Shown one piece after another: positions 44,242-51,432 of a stretch of 64,000 nucleotides of DNA. Source of the stretch: DASZHJ01 sp035507155 (GTDB lineage: Bacteria > Pseudomonadota > Alphaproteobacteria > ATCC43930 > CGMCC-115725); assembly GCA_035507155.1 (NCBI GenBank), contig DATJOK010000069.1:13629-77628 (forward strand). The letters run 5' to 3'. The notes beneath the pieces were generated by a model. It had not been told where the DNA came from, ran no database searches, and was given only the letters and a program-made list of their open reading frames with translations. Each line of letters starts with the position of its first letter. Position 1 is the first letter of the stretch. The position numbers and the translations under genes were made by a program.

Positions 44242-45198
44242 TCAGTCGACGACGATGCGCGCATCGCCGAATCCGGTGGCGAGCACCTTGGCCAGCAGCC
44301 GATCCGCCTCCTCCACGCTAGACACCGGTCCGAGCCGGACACGGAAGAGATTGGTGCCGTTGACGCGGATGCTGGTGATCTGCACCGAGCCCAGCCCGTC
44401 GATGCGCTGCTTCACCCGCCGGGCGTTGTCGGGCTGCGCGAAGGCGCCGGCCTGAATATAGATCTGCGCGTTAGGCTTGGCGGCGCGGATGGTGACCTTC
44501 TCCGGGAGCGGCGGCTCGACCATCTGTGGCGGCGCCGATGGGGCGGCGGCGAGCTGAACCGGCCGGCTCGTACCCTGGTTGGGGCTGGCGAGGCTGCCCG
44601 GAATCGGCGTCAGGTTCTCGGAGGCGACCGGCGTGCGCGGTGCCGCCTGCACCAGCTCCACCTGGCCCGGCGCCTCCTCGCCGTTGCGGCGCGCGATGGC
44701 CTGCGCCTGCATCGTCTCGGCCGTGAGGATCCGCACATGAACCTTGGCGGTGCCCTGCTTCTCGAAGCCCAGCAGCTGCGCCGCCCGGCGCGACACGTCG
44801 ATGATGCGGCCGCGCGCGAAAGGTCCACGGTCGTTCACGCGGAGCTCGAGCGAGCGGCCGTTGTCGAGGTTGGTCACCTCGACAATGCTCGGAAGCGGCA
44901 GGGTGTGATGCGCGGCGGTGAGGCCGTTCAGGTCGAAGATCTCGCCGTTCGCGGTGTACTTGCCGTGGAAGGCGTCACCGTACCAGGAGGCGATCCCAGT
45001 CTCGTCGTAGCTGAGATCGGTGTGCGGATAGTACCAGACGCCGTCCACCTCATAGGGCTTGCCGATCTTGTAGATGCCGAGCCCGAGCCCGGGCGCGGCT
45101 CCGGTGGAGATCGGCTCGCGCGAGCCGGAGGAGCAGGCCGCCAGCAGGGCCGCGAGTGCAAAAGCGGCCGCCATGCGGGGTTTGAGAGCGAGCGTCAC
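44242..45198 (-). CDS. rlpA: RlpA septal-ring lipoprotein
   Basis: The 318-residue lipoprotein has a type II signal peptide with lipobox LAAC. The double-psi beta-barrel domain (about 70-165) contains GIASWYGDAFHGKYTANGE and LRVNDRGPFARGRIID, including the catalytic-type Asp and His region. A C-terminal SPOR domain (about 242-318, with IYIQAGAFAQPDNARRV) follows. RlpA cleaves naked glycan strands or localises to division sites through SPOR binding to denuded peptidoglycan. Linked genes mltB upstream and dac downstream are also peptidoglycan enzymes. Confidence 0.93.
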   Translation of the reverse strand: MTLALKPRMAAAFALAALLAACSSGSREPISTGAAPGLGLGIYKIGKPYEVDGVWYYPHTDLSYDETGIASWYGDAFHGKYTANGEIFDLNGLTAAHHTLPLPSIVEVTNLDNGRSLELRVNDRGPFARGRIIDVSRRAAQLLGFEKQGTAKVHVRILTAETMQAQAIARRNGEEAPGQVELVQAAPRTPVASENLTPIPGSLASPNQGTSRPVQLAAAPSAPPQMVEPPLPEKVTIRAAKPNAQIYIQAGAFAQPDNARRVKQRIDGLGSVQITSIRVNGTNLFRVRLGPVSSVEEADRLLAKVLATGFGDARIVVD

Positions 45199-45249
45199 GA
45201 TCTTGTAGTTCCCGAGAACTCGGCGCCTATTAGTGGTGAAACCTTAGCC

Positions 45250-46242
45250 TCATTCCAGGGCATCAGCAAGGTAGCCCACGGCGGCGGCAAAGTAGCTGGA
45301 GTTGTTCCAGCGCAGGATCGCACGGAAATTATCATAGATGAGTAAAGCCGAGCCTTGCGGCCCGGAGGGCAGGATGAGCGAGGCCTCCCGGACTTTCGTC
45401 GGCAGATCGCCGCCGCCGAAGGAGCGCACGCCGAGACGCTGCCATTCGGCGATCGGCTTGCGGATCTCCTTGCCGGCGAGGCTGGTGTCGAAATTCGCCG
45501 GCAGCTGCACGCGCCGCCCCCAGGTCTCGTCGCCCTTCCAGCCGAGCTGGGAGAGATAATTCGCGATCGAGGCGAAGACGTCCTCGCGGCGGTGCCAGAT
45601 GTCGCGCCGGCCGTCGCCGCGATAGCTCACCGCGTACTGCAGGTAGCTCGATGGCATGAACTGGCTCTGGCCCATCGCGCCGGCCCAGGATCCGGTCATC
45701 TCTTCCGGACGGATATAGCCCTGGTCGACGATCTTGATGGCGGCGATCAGCTCGCGGCGGAAGAAGGCGCTGCGCCTGCCGTCGTAGGCGAGCGTCGCCA
45801 GCGCGGAGATGATGGGAAAATCGCCGGTGACGCGACCGAAGTCGGTCTCGATCCCCCAGAGCGAGACGATGTAGCGCGGCTGCACGCCATAGCGGCGTCC
45901 GATGTCGTCGAGGAGGGGGCGGTTTTCCGCCAGCTTGTCGCGTCCGGCGGCGATCCGCTGCGGCGAGACCACCCGTTCGATGTACTGCTCGAAGGTAAGC
46001 GTGCTCTCCGGCTGCCGGCGGTCGAGCTCCAGCACCCGGTCGATCGGGTGGACGCCCCTGAGCGCGAGGTCGACCGACTGCGGGCGCATGCCCTGCCCGA
46101 TCGCGTCCCGCCGCACACCGGCAATCCAGGAGTTGAAATCCGTATCGGCCGCTCGCGCGGGAACGCCAGCGAGCGCGCCCGCGGTCAACAGCAACAGGCC
46201 CATGCCGAGGCGGCGCACCGCCCTGCTCAACGCTTGCCTCAC
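45250..46242 (-). CDS. Lytic murein transglycosylase (MltB-like)
   Basis: The 330-residue precursor has a signal peptide (about 1-31). The SLT_2/MltB catalytic domain shows VSLWGIETDFGRVTGDFPIISALATLAYD, where the Glu of GIETDFG is catalytic. GAMGQSQFMPSSYL follows, then a C-terminal YDNFRAILRWNNSSYFAAAVGYLAD. It cuts glycan strands producing 1,6-anhydro-muropeptides. There is no lipobox, so it is periplasmic rather than lipid-anchored. It lies first in the mltB-rlpA-dac run and is divergent from eutB. Confidence 0.92.
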   Translation of the reverse strand: MRQALSRAVRRLGMGLLLLTAGALAGVPARAADTDFNSWIAGVRRDAIGQGMRPQSVDLALRGVHPIDRVLELDRRQPESTLTFEQYIERVVSPQRIAAGRDKLAENRPLLDDIGRRYGVQPRYIVSLWGIETDFGRVTGDFPIISALATLAYDGRRSAFFRRELIAAIKIVDQGYIRPEEMTGSWAGAMGQSQFMPSSYLQYAVSYRGDGRRDIWHRREDVFASIANYLSQLGWKGDETWGRRVQLPANFDTSLAGKEIRKPIAEWQRLGVRSFGGGDLPTKVREASLILPSGPQGSALLIYDNFRAILRWNNSSYFAAAVGYLADALE

Positions 46243-46397
46243 GTCCAGAACTCCAATGCAGCACGATGCCGACGCCTCGCGCGCGCCTTCTCATCGCACG
46301 GCCGGCGGCACCGGCGCAACGCGGTGCGGCGCCCGCCGCTCTCGCCCATCGCGCGAACCAGTCTCCTAAGCTAGGATAAACTCCTTAAATTCCGCGT

Positions 46398-46404
46398 AAG
46401 GAGG
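46398..46404 (+). promoter_or_regulatory. Shine-Dalgarno sequence deciding a CTG start for eutB
   Basis: AAGGAGG, an almost perfect match to the 16S rRNA anti-SD, lies six bases ahead of the CTG at 46411. There is no ATG, GTG or TTG in this frame between the in-frame TAG at 46372 and GTG at 46513. Confidence 0.7.
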
Positions 46405-46410
46405 CGTCTC

Positions 46411-47790
46411 CTGTACAGGGCAGGCATCGACGGCACTCTCTACACATTTCCCGATCTGCGGACGCTGCTCGCCAAGGCGACGCCGGCGCGCTCCGGCGAC
46501 TCGCTGGCCGGGGTGGCGGCGGAAAGCGCCGCCGAGCGGGTGGCGGCACAGATGGCCCTCGCCGACCTGCCGCTCCGCCAGTTCCTGGCCGAGACGGTGG
46601 TCCCCTACGAGACCGACGAGGTCACCCGTCTCATCATCGACAGCCACGACGCCGAGGCGTTCGCCCCGGTGGCGGCGCTCACCGTCGGCGGCCTCCGCGA
46701 TTGGCTGCTGTCCGATGCCGCGACCTCGGCGGCGCTGGCAACGCTGGCACCCGGCCTCACGCCGGAGATGGTGGCCGGCGTCTCGAAGCTCTGTCGCAAT
46801 CAGGATCTGGTGGCGATCGCGCGCAAGTGCCGCGTAGTCACGAAATTCCGCAACACGATCGGCCTCCCCGGCCGCTTCTCCGCCAGGCTGCAGCCCAATC
46901 ATCCGACCGACGATCCCAAGGGCGTGCTGGCAAGCATCCTGGACGGGCTGCTGCTCGGTTGCGGCGATGCCGTCATCGGCATCAATCCGGCCACCGACAG
47001 CCCGGAGCGCTGCCTCGCGCTCTGGGAGATGCTCGACGAGCTGCGCCGGCGTCTCGACATTCCAACCCAGGCCTGCGTGCTCTCCCACGTCACCACCACG
47101 CTGGGGCTCATCGAGCGCGATGCGCCGGTCGATCTCGTCTTCCAGTCGATCGGCGGCACCGAGGCGACCAACCGCAGCTTCGGCGTAAGCCTGGCGCTGC
47201 TCGCCGAGGCGCGCGAGGCGGCGCTGGGCCTGAAGCGCGGAACAGTCGGCGAGAATGTCATGTATTTCGAGACCGGCCAGGGCAGCGCGCTCTCGGCCGG
47301 CGCCCATCACGGCTGCGATCAGCAGACGCTCGAGGCGCGTGCCTACGCGGTGGCGCGCGCTTTCCCGCCGCTGCTGGTCAACACCGTGGTGGGCTTCATC
47401 GGCCCGGAGTATCTCTTCGACGGCAAGCAGATCATCCGCGCCGGTCTCGAGGATCATTTCTGCGGCAAGCTCCTCGGCCTGCCGATGGGCTGTGACGTCT
47501 GCTACACGAACCATGCCGAGGCCGACCAGGACGACATGGACACGCTGCTGACCATGCTGGCAGTGGCGGGCGCCACTTTCGTCATGGGAGTGCCCGGGGC
47601 CGACGACGTCATGCTCAACTACCAGAGCACGTCCTTCCACGACGTGCTGACGGTGCGCGAGACCTTGGGCCTGCGGCCGGCGCCGGAGTTCGAAGCCTGG
47701 CTCGCCGCGATCGGCGTCGCCACGGGCGAGGGCGCGCTCAGAAGCGAGACGCTTCCGGCGCGCTTCGCGGCCATGCTCGCCGAGGGATGA
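46411..47790 (+). CDS. eutB: Ethanolamine ammonia-lyase large subunit
   Basis: The 459-residue TIM-barrel subunit of the adenosylcobalamin-dependent enzyme converts ethanolamine to acetaldehyde and ammonia. Family blocks include SGDSLAGVAAES, NTIGLPGRFSARLQPNHPTDDP, QSIGGTEATNRSFG, YFETGQGSALSAGAHHGCDQQT and GLPMGCDVCYTNHAEADQDDMD. The conserved N-terminus (TLYTFPDLRTLLAKATPARSGD) precedes the first GTG at 46513. The gene therefore appears to start at CTG 46411 behind AAGGAGG; starting at 46513 would remove 34 conserved residues. eutC follows by four bases; no eutA reactivase gene is visible. Confidence 0.92.
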   Translation: MYRAGIDGTLYTFPDLRTLLAKATPARSGDSLAGVAAESAAERVAAQMALADLPLRQFLAETVVPYETDEVTRLIIDSHDAEAFAPVAALTVGGLRDWLLSDAATSAALATLAPGLTPEMVAGVSKLCRNQDLVAIARKCRVVTKFRNTIGLPGRFSARLQPNHPTDDPKGVLASILDGLLLGCGDAVIGINPATDSPERCLALWEMLDELRRRLDIPTQACVLSHVTTTLGLIERDAPVDLVFQSIGGTEATNRSFGVSLALLAEAREAALGLKRGTVGENVMYFETGQGSALSAGAHHGCDQQTLEARAYAVARAFPPLLVNTVVGFIGPEYLFDGKQIIRAGLEDHFCGKLLGLPMGCDVCYTNHAEADQDDMDTLLTMLAVAGATFVMGVPGADDVMLNYQSTSFHDVLTVRETLGLRPAPEFEAWLAAIGVATGEGALRSETLPARFAAMLAEG

Positions 47791-47794
47791 GGGA

Positions 47795-48556
47795 ATGGCA
47801 GAACCGCCGGTCGAGAGCGATCCGCGCTGGCTTACGCTCAAGCGGCATACGCCGGCGCGCATCGGTCTCGCGCGCGCCGGCGCCGGCCTGGCGACACGCG
47901 ACCATCTGCGCTTCCAGCGCGACCACGCCCGCGCCCGCGATGCGGTCCATGACCGGATCGATGCGGCGCCGCTGCTGGACGGACTGCGCGAGCGCGGCCT
48001 CGAGCCGCTGCACCTCCTGAGCGCCGCCGCCGATCGGCGCGCGTATCTGGCGCGGCCGGATCTCGGTCGAAAGCTGGCTCCGGCGGCGCGCGACAGCCTC
48101 GATGGCCGGCCGCACGGCTTCGACTTGGTGCTGGTGCTGGCGGACGGGCTCTCGGCCCGCGCGGTGCAGCAGCACGCTCTCCCGCTTCTCGATGCGCTGC
48201 TGCCGGCGCTGCGCTCGGGCGGCTGGCGGCTGGGGCCGGCGGCCGTCGTCGAGCAGGGACGCGTCGCGATCGGCGACGAAATCGGCGAAGCGCTGGGCGC
48301 CGGCCTGGTGGTGGTGCTGATCGGCGAGCGGCCCGGCCTCTCCTCGCCCACCAGCCTCGGAGCGTATCTGACCTGGGCGCCGAGGCGGGGCCGCGTCGAT
48401 GCGGAGCGCAACTGCATCTCCAACATCCATCCGGACGGTCTCGGCTACGCGGAGGCTGCCCGCAAGCTGCTCTATCTGCTGGCCGAGGCGCGGCGGCGCA
48501 AACTCACCGGCGTCGACCTCAAGGACGAGTCCGCCCTGCTGCCGCCGCCGGGCTGA
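47795..48556 (+). CDS. eutC: Ethanolamine ammonia-lyase small subunit
   Basis: The 253-residue partner of EutB has the EutC pattern TPARIGLARAGAGLATRDHLRFQRDHARARDAVH at the N-terminus (in parts of residues 18-52). FDLVLVLADGLSARAVQQHA and LIGERPGLSSPTSLGAYLTWAPRRG follow, then a C-terminal RNCISNIHPDGLGY. Together with EutB it binds adenosylcobalamin at the subunit interface. It begins four bases after eutB and ends 13 bases from a convergent gene. Confidence 0.94.
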   Translation: MAEPPVESDPRWLTLKRHTPARIGLARAGAGLATRDHLRFQRDHARARDAVHDRIDAAPLLDGLRERGLEPLHLLSAAADRRAYLARPDLGRKLAPAARDSLDGRPHGFDLVLVLADGLSARAVQQHALPLLDALLPALRSGGWRLGPAAVVEQGRVAIGDEIGEALGAGLVVVLIGERPGLSSPTSLGAYLTWAPRRGRVDAERNCISNIHPDGLGYAEAARKLLYLLAEARRRKLTGVDLKDESALLPPPG

Positions 48557-48569
48557 GCACCCGTCGGCG

Positions 48570-49253
48570 TCAGCCGCAGGCCTCGCCGACGCGCTTGTAC
48601 TCGCCGGGATTGTCGAGATGCTTCTGCCGGGCATTGCGTTCCGCCATCACTGCATCGACGGCAGCCTGAAACACGTTCTTCAGCGATGCGACGAGGCGCT
48701 TCTTCTCTTCGGCCGCTTCGTTTGGGGGCAGCGGCTGCTCGCGCGGCATCCCGGCGATCGCGCTCTCCAGCGTGTGCTGCAGGCGCGGCGCTTCCTGCCG
48801 GAAGACCTCGTCGTCGATCGCCTTGTGCTTGCGCTCATGGCCGAGGACCGCCTCATAAGGACAGGTGCCCGGCTTGCGATCGCGCACGACGTAGATCTGC
48901 CGGGGGCTCAGGATCATTCGCACGGTGACCCGCTCGATCCACTGGCAGAGGCCGGCAGGCGACTGCTGCGCCAGCACGATCGCCTCGATGCCGTACTGCA
49001 ACTCCATCCGATAGAGACCGAGCGTATGGCCGTCGTGATAGGCTTTGCCCGAAAGAGCCTGCAGGCGCGGCTGGCTCAGTGAGTTGTCGATGGTCGGCTC
49101 CGGCAGCCGGATCGACAGCGTGACCTCGGGCTTCGAGCCCGGGCAATCCCGCGGCGCGGCGGCTCCGGCATGGATCGGCCCCAGCAGCAGCAGGACGAGC
49201 ACCAGAGAGGAAAGCGATGATTTCAAGAGCAACCGTGGCCCGGCGAGGGACAT
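48570..49253 (-). CDS. Secreted HExxH protein (putative zinc peptidase-like)
   Basis: The 227-residue precursor has a signal peptide (about 1-31, ending HAGAAA). I do not recognise a named family with certainty; it resembles DUF922-type secreted proteins. It contains EAVLGHERKHKAIDDEV, a HExxH motif at residues 139-143, and four cysteines (37, 103, 131, 226) that could form two disulfides. C-terminal residues 170-215 are highly charged and helical. It is likely periplasmic; protease activity is only suggested by HExxH. Confidence 0.75.
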   Translation of the reverse strand: MSLAGPRLLLKSSLSSLVLVLLLLGPIHAGAAAPRDCPGSKPEVTLSIRLPEPTIDNSLSQPRLQALSGKAYHDGHTLGLYRMELQYGIEAIVLAQQSPAGLCQWIERVTVRMILSPRQIYVVRDRKPGTCPYEAVLGHERKHKAIDDEVFRQEAPRLQHTLESAIAGMPREQPLPPNEAAEEKKRLVASLKNVFQAAVDAVMAERNARQKHLDNPGEYKRVGEACG

Positions 49254-49338
49254 CCGTCCGCGTTCTGAGCCATCGTGTCCGCTCGCCGGGGCGAGGGCAA
49301 TAGGGATCGGCGATCACGCCTTGATCAGCCGTTGCGCG

Positions 49339-49902
49339 TCATTCGCCGTCCAACGCCACGCCATCCGGCAGGATCTCCTGCACGGAGGGAAGCGTGGCGC
49401 TTCGTGGCGCCGATGCCCAACTCGGGTCGTACTCGAAGACATGGCCGACCATCGCCATGTCGACTTCCTCGCCATCGCGCGACAGCGGCAGCAGCAGGCG
49501 CCGCGTGAGCTTGCCGCGCGCCTTGCCATCAACGGTGAAGATGTTCTCGGAATAGATCGGTCGCCGGTCGGCGATCATGCGGAGATAGAGACCGGCGACG
49601 TAGTCGGCATGCGGCGTCTGCACCGCCAGCACCTCGTCGAGAAACAGCCCGGTCGGATCGCGTCCAAGCGCCTCGACGAAACTCATCCCCACCCGCCGAT
49701 AGCGGAAGCGGATGCGCTCCGGCTCGCGGCAGACATCCACCATCATCACCAGCGGCCAGAGCCGGCCCGGGATGTCGCCGGGATCGAAATCCGCCCGGCC
49801 CGGAACGCGGCGCCCTCGCCGCCTCGCCAGCCAGAGCTCGTAGAGTGCGAGCAGGTCGGCGCTCTTGATCGACGACGGATCGCCGAATGGTCGTGCGCTC
49901 AC
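49339..49902 (-). CDS. PAS-domain protein (PAS_5/DUF1488-like signalling protein)
   Basis: The 187-residue cytoplasmic protein resembles the alphaproteobacterial stand-alone PAS_5 family. It has ALYELWLARRRGRRVPGRADFDPGDIPGRLWPLVMMVD, in parts of residues 18-56, then RFRYRRVGMSFVEALGRDPTG and a central LYLRMIADRRPIY. The C-terminal strand RLLLPLSRDGEEVDMAMVG is also typical. No output domain follows, so it may act as an adaptor or sense a small ligand. GTG at 49902 was chosen since GAGGAG lies nine bases upstream. Confidence 0.72.
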   Translation of the reverse strand: MSARPFGDPSSIKSADLLALYELWLARRRGRRVPGRADFDPGDIPGRLWPLVMMVDVCREPERIRFRYRRVGMSFVEALGRDPTGLFLDEVLAVQTPHADYVAGLYLRMIADRRPIYSENIFTVDGKARGKLTRRLLLPLSRDGEEVDMAMVGHVFEYDPSWASAPRSATLPSVQEILPDGVALDGE

Positions 49903-50026
49903 TCTTCCGTGCTCCTCGGGCCAGGGATTCGCGACTCTACGGGCGCAGGCCGACACCGTCGGTGGGGCGGCCAGCAAGCGCCAATACTTGTTGAGGGCCG
50001 CGCTTATAGGGCGAATAACGGAGCAG

Positions 50027-50173
50027 ATGAAATTCTATTTCCTTCTGCCTCCCATGCAATTCCAGAAAATAATTGGTCATCCTGGTATTAATCCGAATGG
50101 AGTGTTTCGACTTCTTGCCCTCGACCTGGACCGGGGATCTGTAACTTTTGTTCGCAGCGGCTCCCTGACATGA
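50027..50173 (+). CDS. Possible 48-residue protein, or small RNA body
   Basis: An ATG at 50027 with GGAG three bases upstream opens a 48-codon frame beginning MKFYFLLPP and ending with RGSVTFVRSGSLT. The codons are less GC-rich than neighbouring genes. No homologue is recognised. An intrinsic terminator starts 11 bases after the stop, so a short transcript of about 175 bases is plausible whether or not it is translated. The short spacing of the ribosome-binding site weakens the coding reading. Confidence 0.3.
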   Translation: MKFYFLLPPMQFQKIIGHPGINPNGVFRLLALDLDRGSVTFVRSGSLT

Positions 50174-50183
50174 CAGATTGCGC

Positions 50184-50200
50184 AAAGCGGGGCTTTTTTT
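50184..50200 (+). terminator. Intrinsic terminator
   Basis: AAAGC-GGG-GCTTT forms a 5-bp stem that runs into seven consecutive T bases (50194-50200). The T-run makes it the clearest classical Rho-independent terminator in the window. It ends any plus-strand transcript from the upstream AT-rich segment before the TonB-like gene. Confidence 0.65.
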
Positions 50201-50344
50201 CGTGGCAGCCCGGAGCTGGCCTCGGGGCGAGCATCATTTACCTGTTGGGCGCTATCCTGGTCCGAGCGGGCCGGGTATAGCGTCGGCCCTGTCATTCCCT
50301 GAGCGGCCCGGGATTCGTGCGAGCGCGACCGACAGCAGTCTGAG

Positions 50345-51262
50345 ATGGCTCTAGAAACGCGGGATACGCTCCGGATACCCGATCCCCGCGACGAGCAGCA
50401 GGGGGCGACCGATGCCCGTGCCGCCCGTGCGGATCGTGCGGACGAGGCTGGCACCCGTCCTCCGCTCAAGGTGCGCATGGGCGCGATTGGCGCCGCCGTG
50501 CTGCTGCATATCGTGGCGATCGTTCTCTGCACCCTGGACTGGAACGGTGTCTTCGCCCGAGCGTTTCCGCCGGAACCGCAGGCGATTCCGGTTACTCTGC
50601 TGATCGAGCCGCCCGCGCCGCCACCACCCCCGCCGCCTCCGCCGCCACCCCCACCCCCACCCGCCCCGGAGCCGACGCAGCCCATCACGCCGCGCATGTC
50701 GGGTGCCGACGAAAAGACGGCGTCCGTGGCCGAGAAGCCCGAGCCGGCGCCGCCGCTGCCGCAACAGGAGGCCGAGGCGCCGAAACCGCGGCCGCACCGT
50801 TCCGAGCCGTCAACGGAGACCGCAGCACCGGCGCGGACCGCGAGCCCGAAGGTGATCGGGCGACAGGCGGAGCTCGCGCCGCCAGCGCGCACCGAGCCGC
50901 CGAAGGGCGATATCTTCCATTCGATCCGGCTCCCCTCGGCGCCGGGCGGCCGAGAGCAGCGCGATCAGGCTGGCGATGCCTATCTCAACCACCTCCGCGA
51001 CCTCGTCGAGCGCAATCGAGTCTATCCACCGGCCTCGGAATTTCCGGGCGGCGGCGAGCGGGTCGCCGTCTACAGCATCCTGGTGGATCCGGCAGGCAAT
51101 CTCGCGGCGCTGACGCTCATCCAAACCTCCGGCTCCACCCGCCTTGACGAGGCCGCCGGCCAGATGCTGCGCAACAGCGCGCCGTTCCCGCCGCTGCCTG
51201 CTTCCTATCCGCAGATCCGGACGCTGATAACGGTCGAGATCCCGGTATTCCCGCGCGGCTGA
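50345..51262 (+). CDS. TonB-like energy-transducer protein
   Basis: The 305-residue protein has a short cytoplasmic N-terminus and one membrane helix (about 44-64, GAIGAAVLLHIVAIVL). A long periplasmic Pro-rich linker has 15 consecutive prolines (92-106). The C-terminal TonB-type domain (about 215-305) has YLNHLRDLVERNRVYPPAS, VYSILVDPAGNLAALTLIQTSGS split across 241-263, and LPASYPQIRTLITVEIPV. It would couple the proton-motive force to an outer-membrane partner, but exbB/exbD are not nearby. Position just before type II secretion genes suggests a possible link. Confidence 0.82.
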   Translation: MALETRDTLRIPDPRDEQQGATDARAARADRADEAGTRPPLKVRMGAIGAAVLLHIVAIVLCTLDWNGVFARAFPPEPQAIPVTLLIEPPAPPPPPPPPPPPPPPPAPEPTQPITPRMSGADEKTASVAEKPEPAPPLPQQEAEAPKPRPHRSEPSTETAAPARTASPKVIGRQAELAPPARTEPPKGDIFHSIRLPSAPGGREQRDQAGDAYLNHLRDLVERNRVYPPASEFPGGGERVAVYSILVDPAGNLAALTLIQTSGSTRLDEAAGQMLRNSAPFPPLPASYPQIRTLITVEIPVFPRG

Positions 51263-51387
51263 TGAAACCCAGAGTTGGATTTCCCCGGGAAAGCCCAGCG
51301 TCGTCAGGGCATTTCCCAAAGATGACATCCGAAGTCCCGCAGGCTCCAATTAACTTCGGTGATTCAGACGTCATCTGATGGGTTGCG

Positions 51388-51409
51388 GCGCGTGCCTTCG
51401 GGCGTGCGC
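51388..51409 (+). other. Stable RNA hairpin with UUCG tetraloop
   Basis: GCGCGTGCC-TTCG-GGCGTGCGC would form a nine-pair RNA stem (two G-U pairs) closed by C(UUCG)G, one of the most stable tetraloops. It lies 24 bases upstream of the next ATG and has no T-run. An imperfect inverted repeat, AGATGAC...CCGAAG / CTTCGG...GTCATCT (51320-51376), precedes it. Both may belong to a structured leader or an attenuating element. Confidence 0.5.
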
Positions 51410-51432
51410 GTTTAGAGGTCAGAACACGAAGC

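Larger units (their letters stand above)
49903..50344. other. 442-base gap with candidate small transcript
   Basis: This is the only gap over 300 bases. It has an AT-rich stretch (about 50011-50150) unlike its surroundings, a 48-codon open frame at 50027-50173 and an intrinsic terminator at 50184-50200. A possible TTGAGG/GAATAA promoter (49991-49996, 50013-50018) precedes it. The remainder (50201-50344) is GC-rich leader of the TonB-like gene with no clear motif. Confidence 0.5.

Noticed and set aside
46243..46410. Possible cobalamin riboswitch ahead of eutBC
   Set aside because: The 168-base divergent gap has no B12-box-like sequence or room for the full riboswitch fold.
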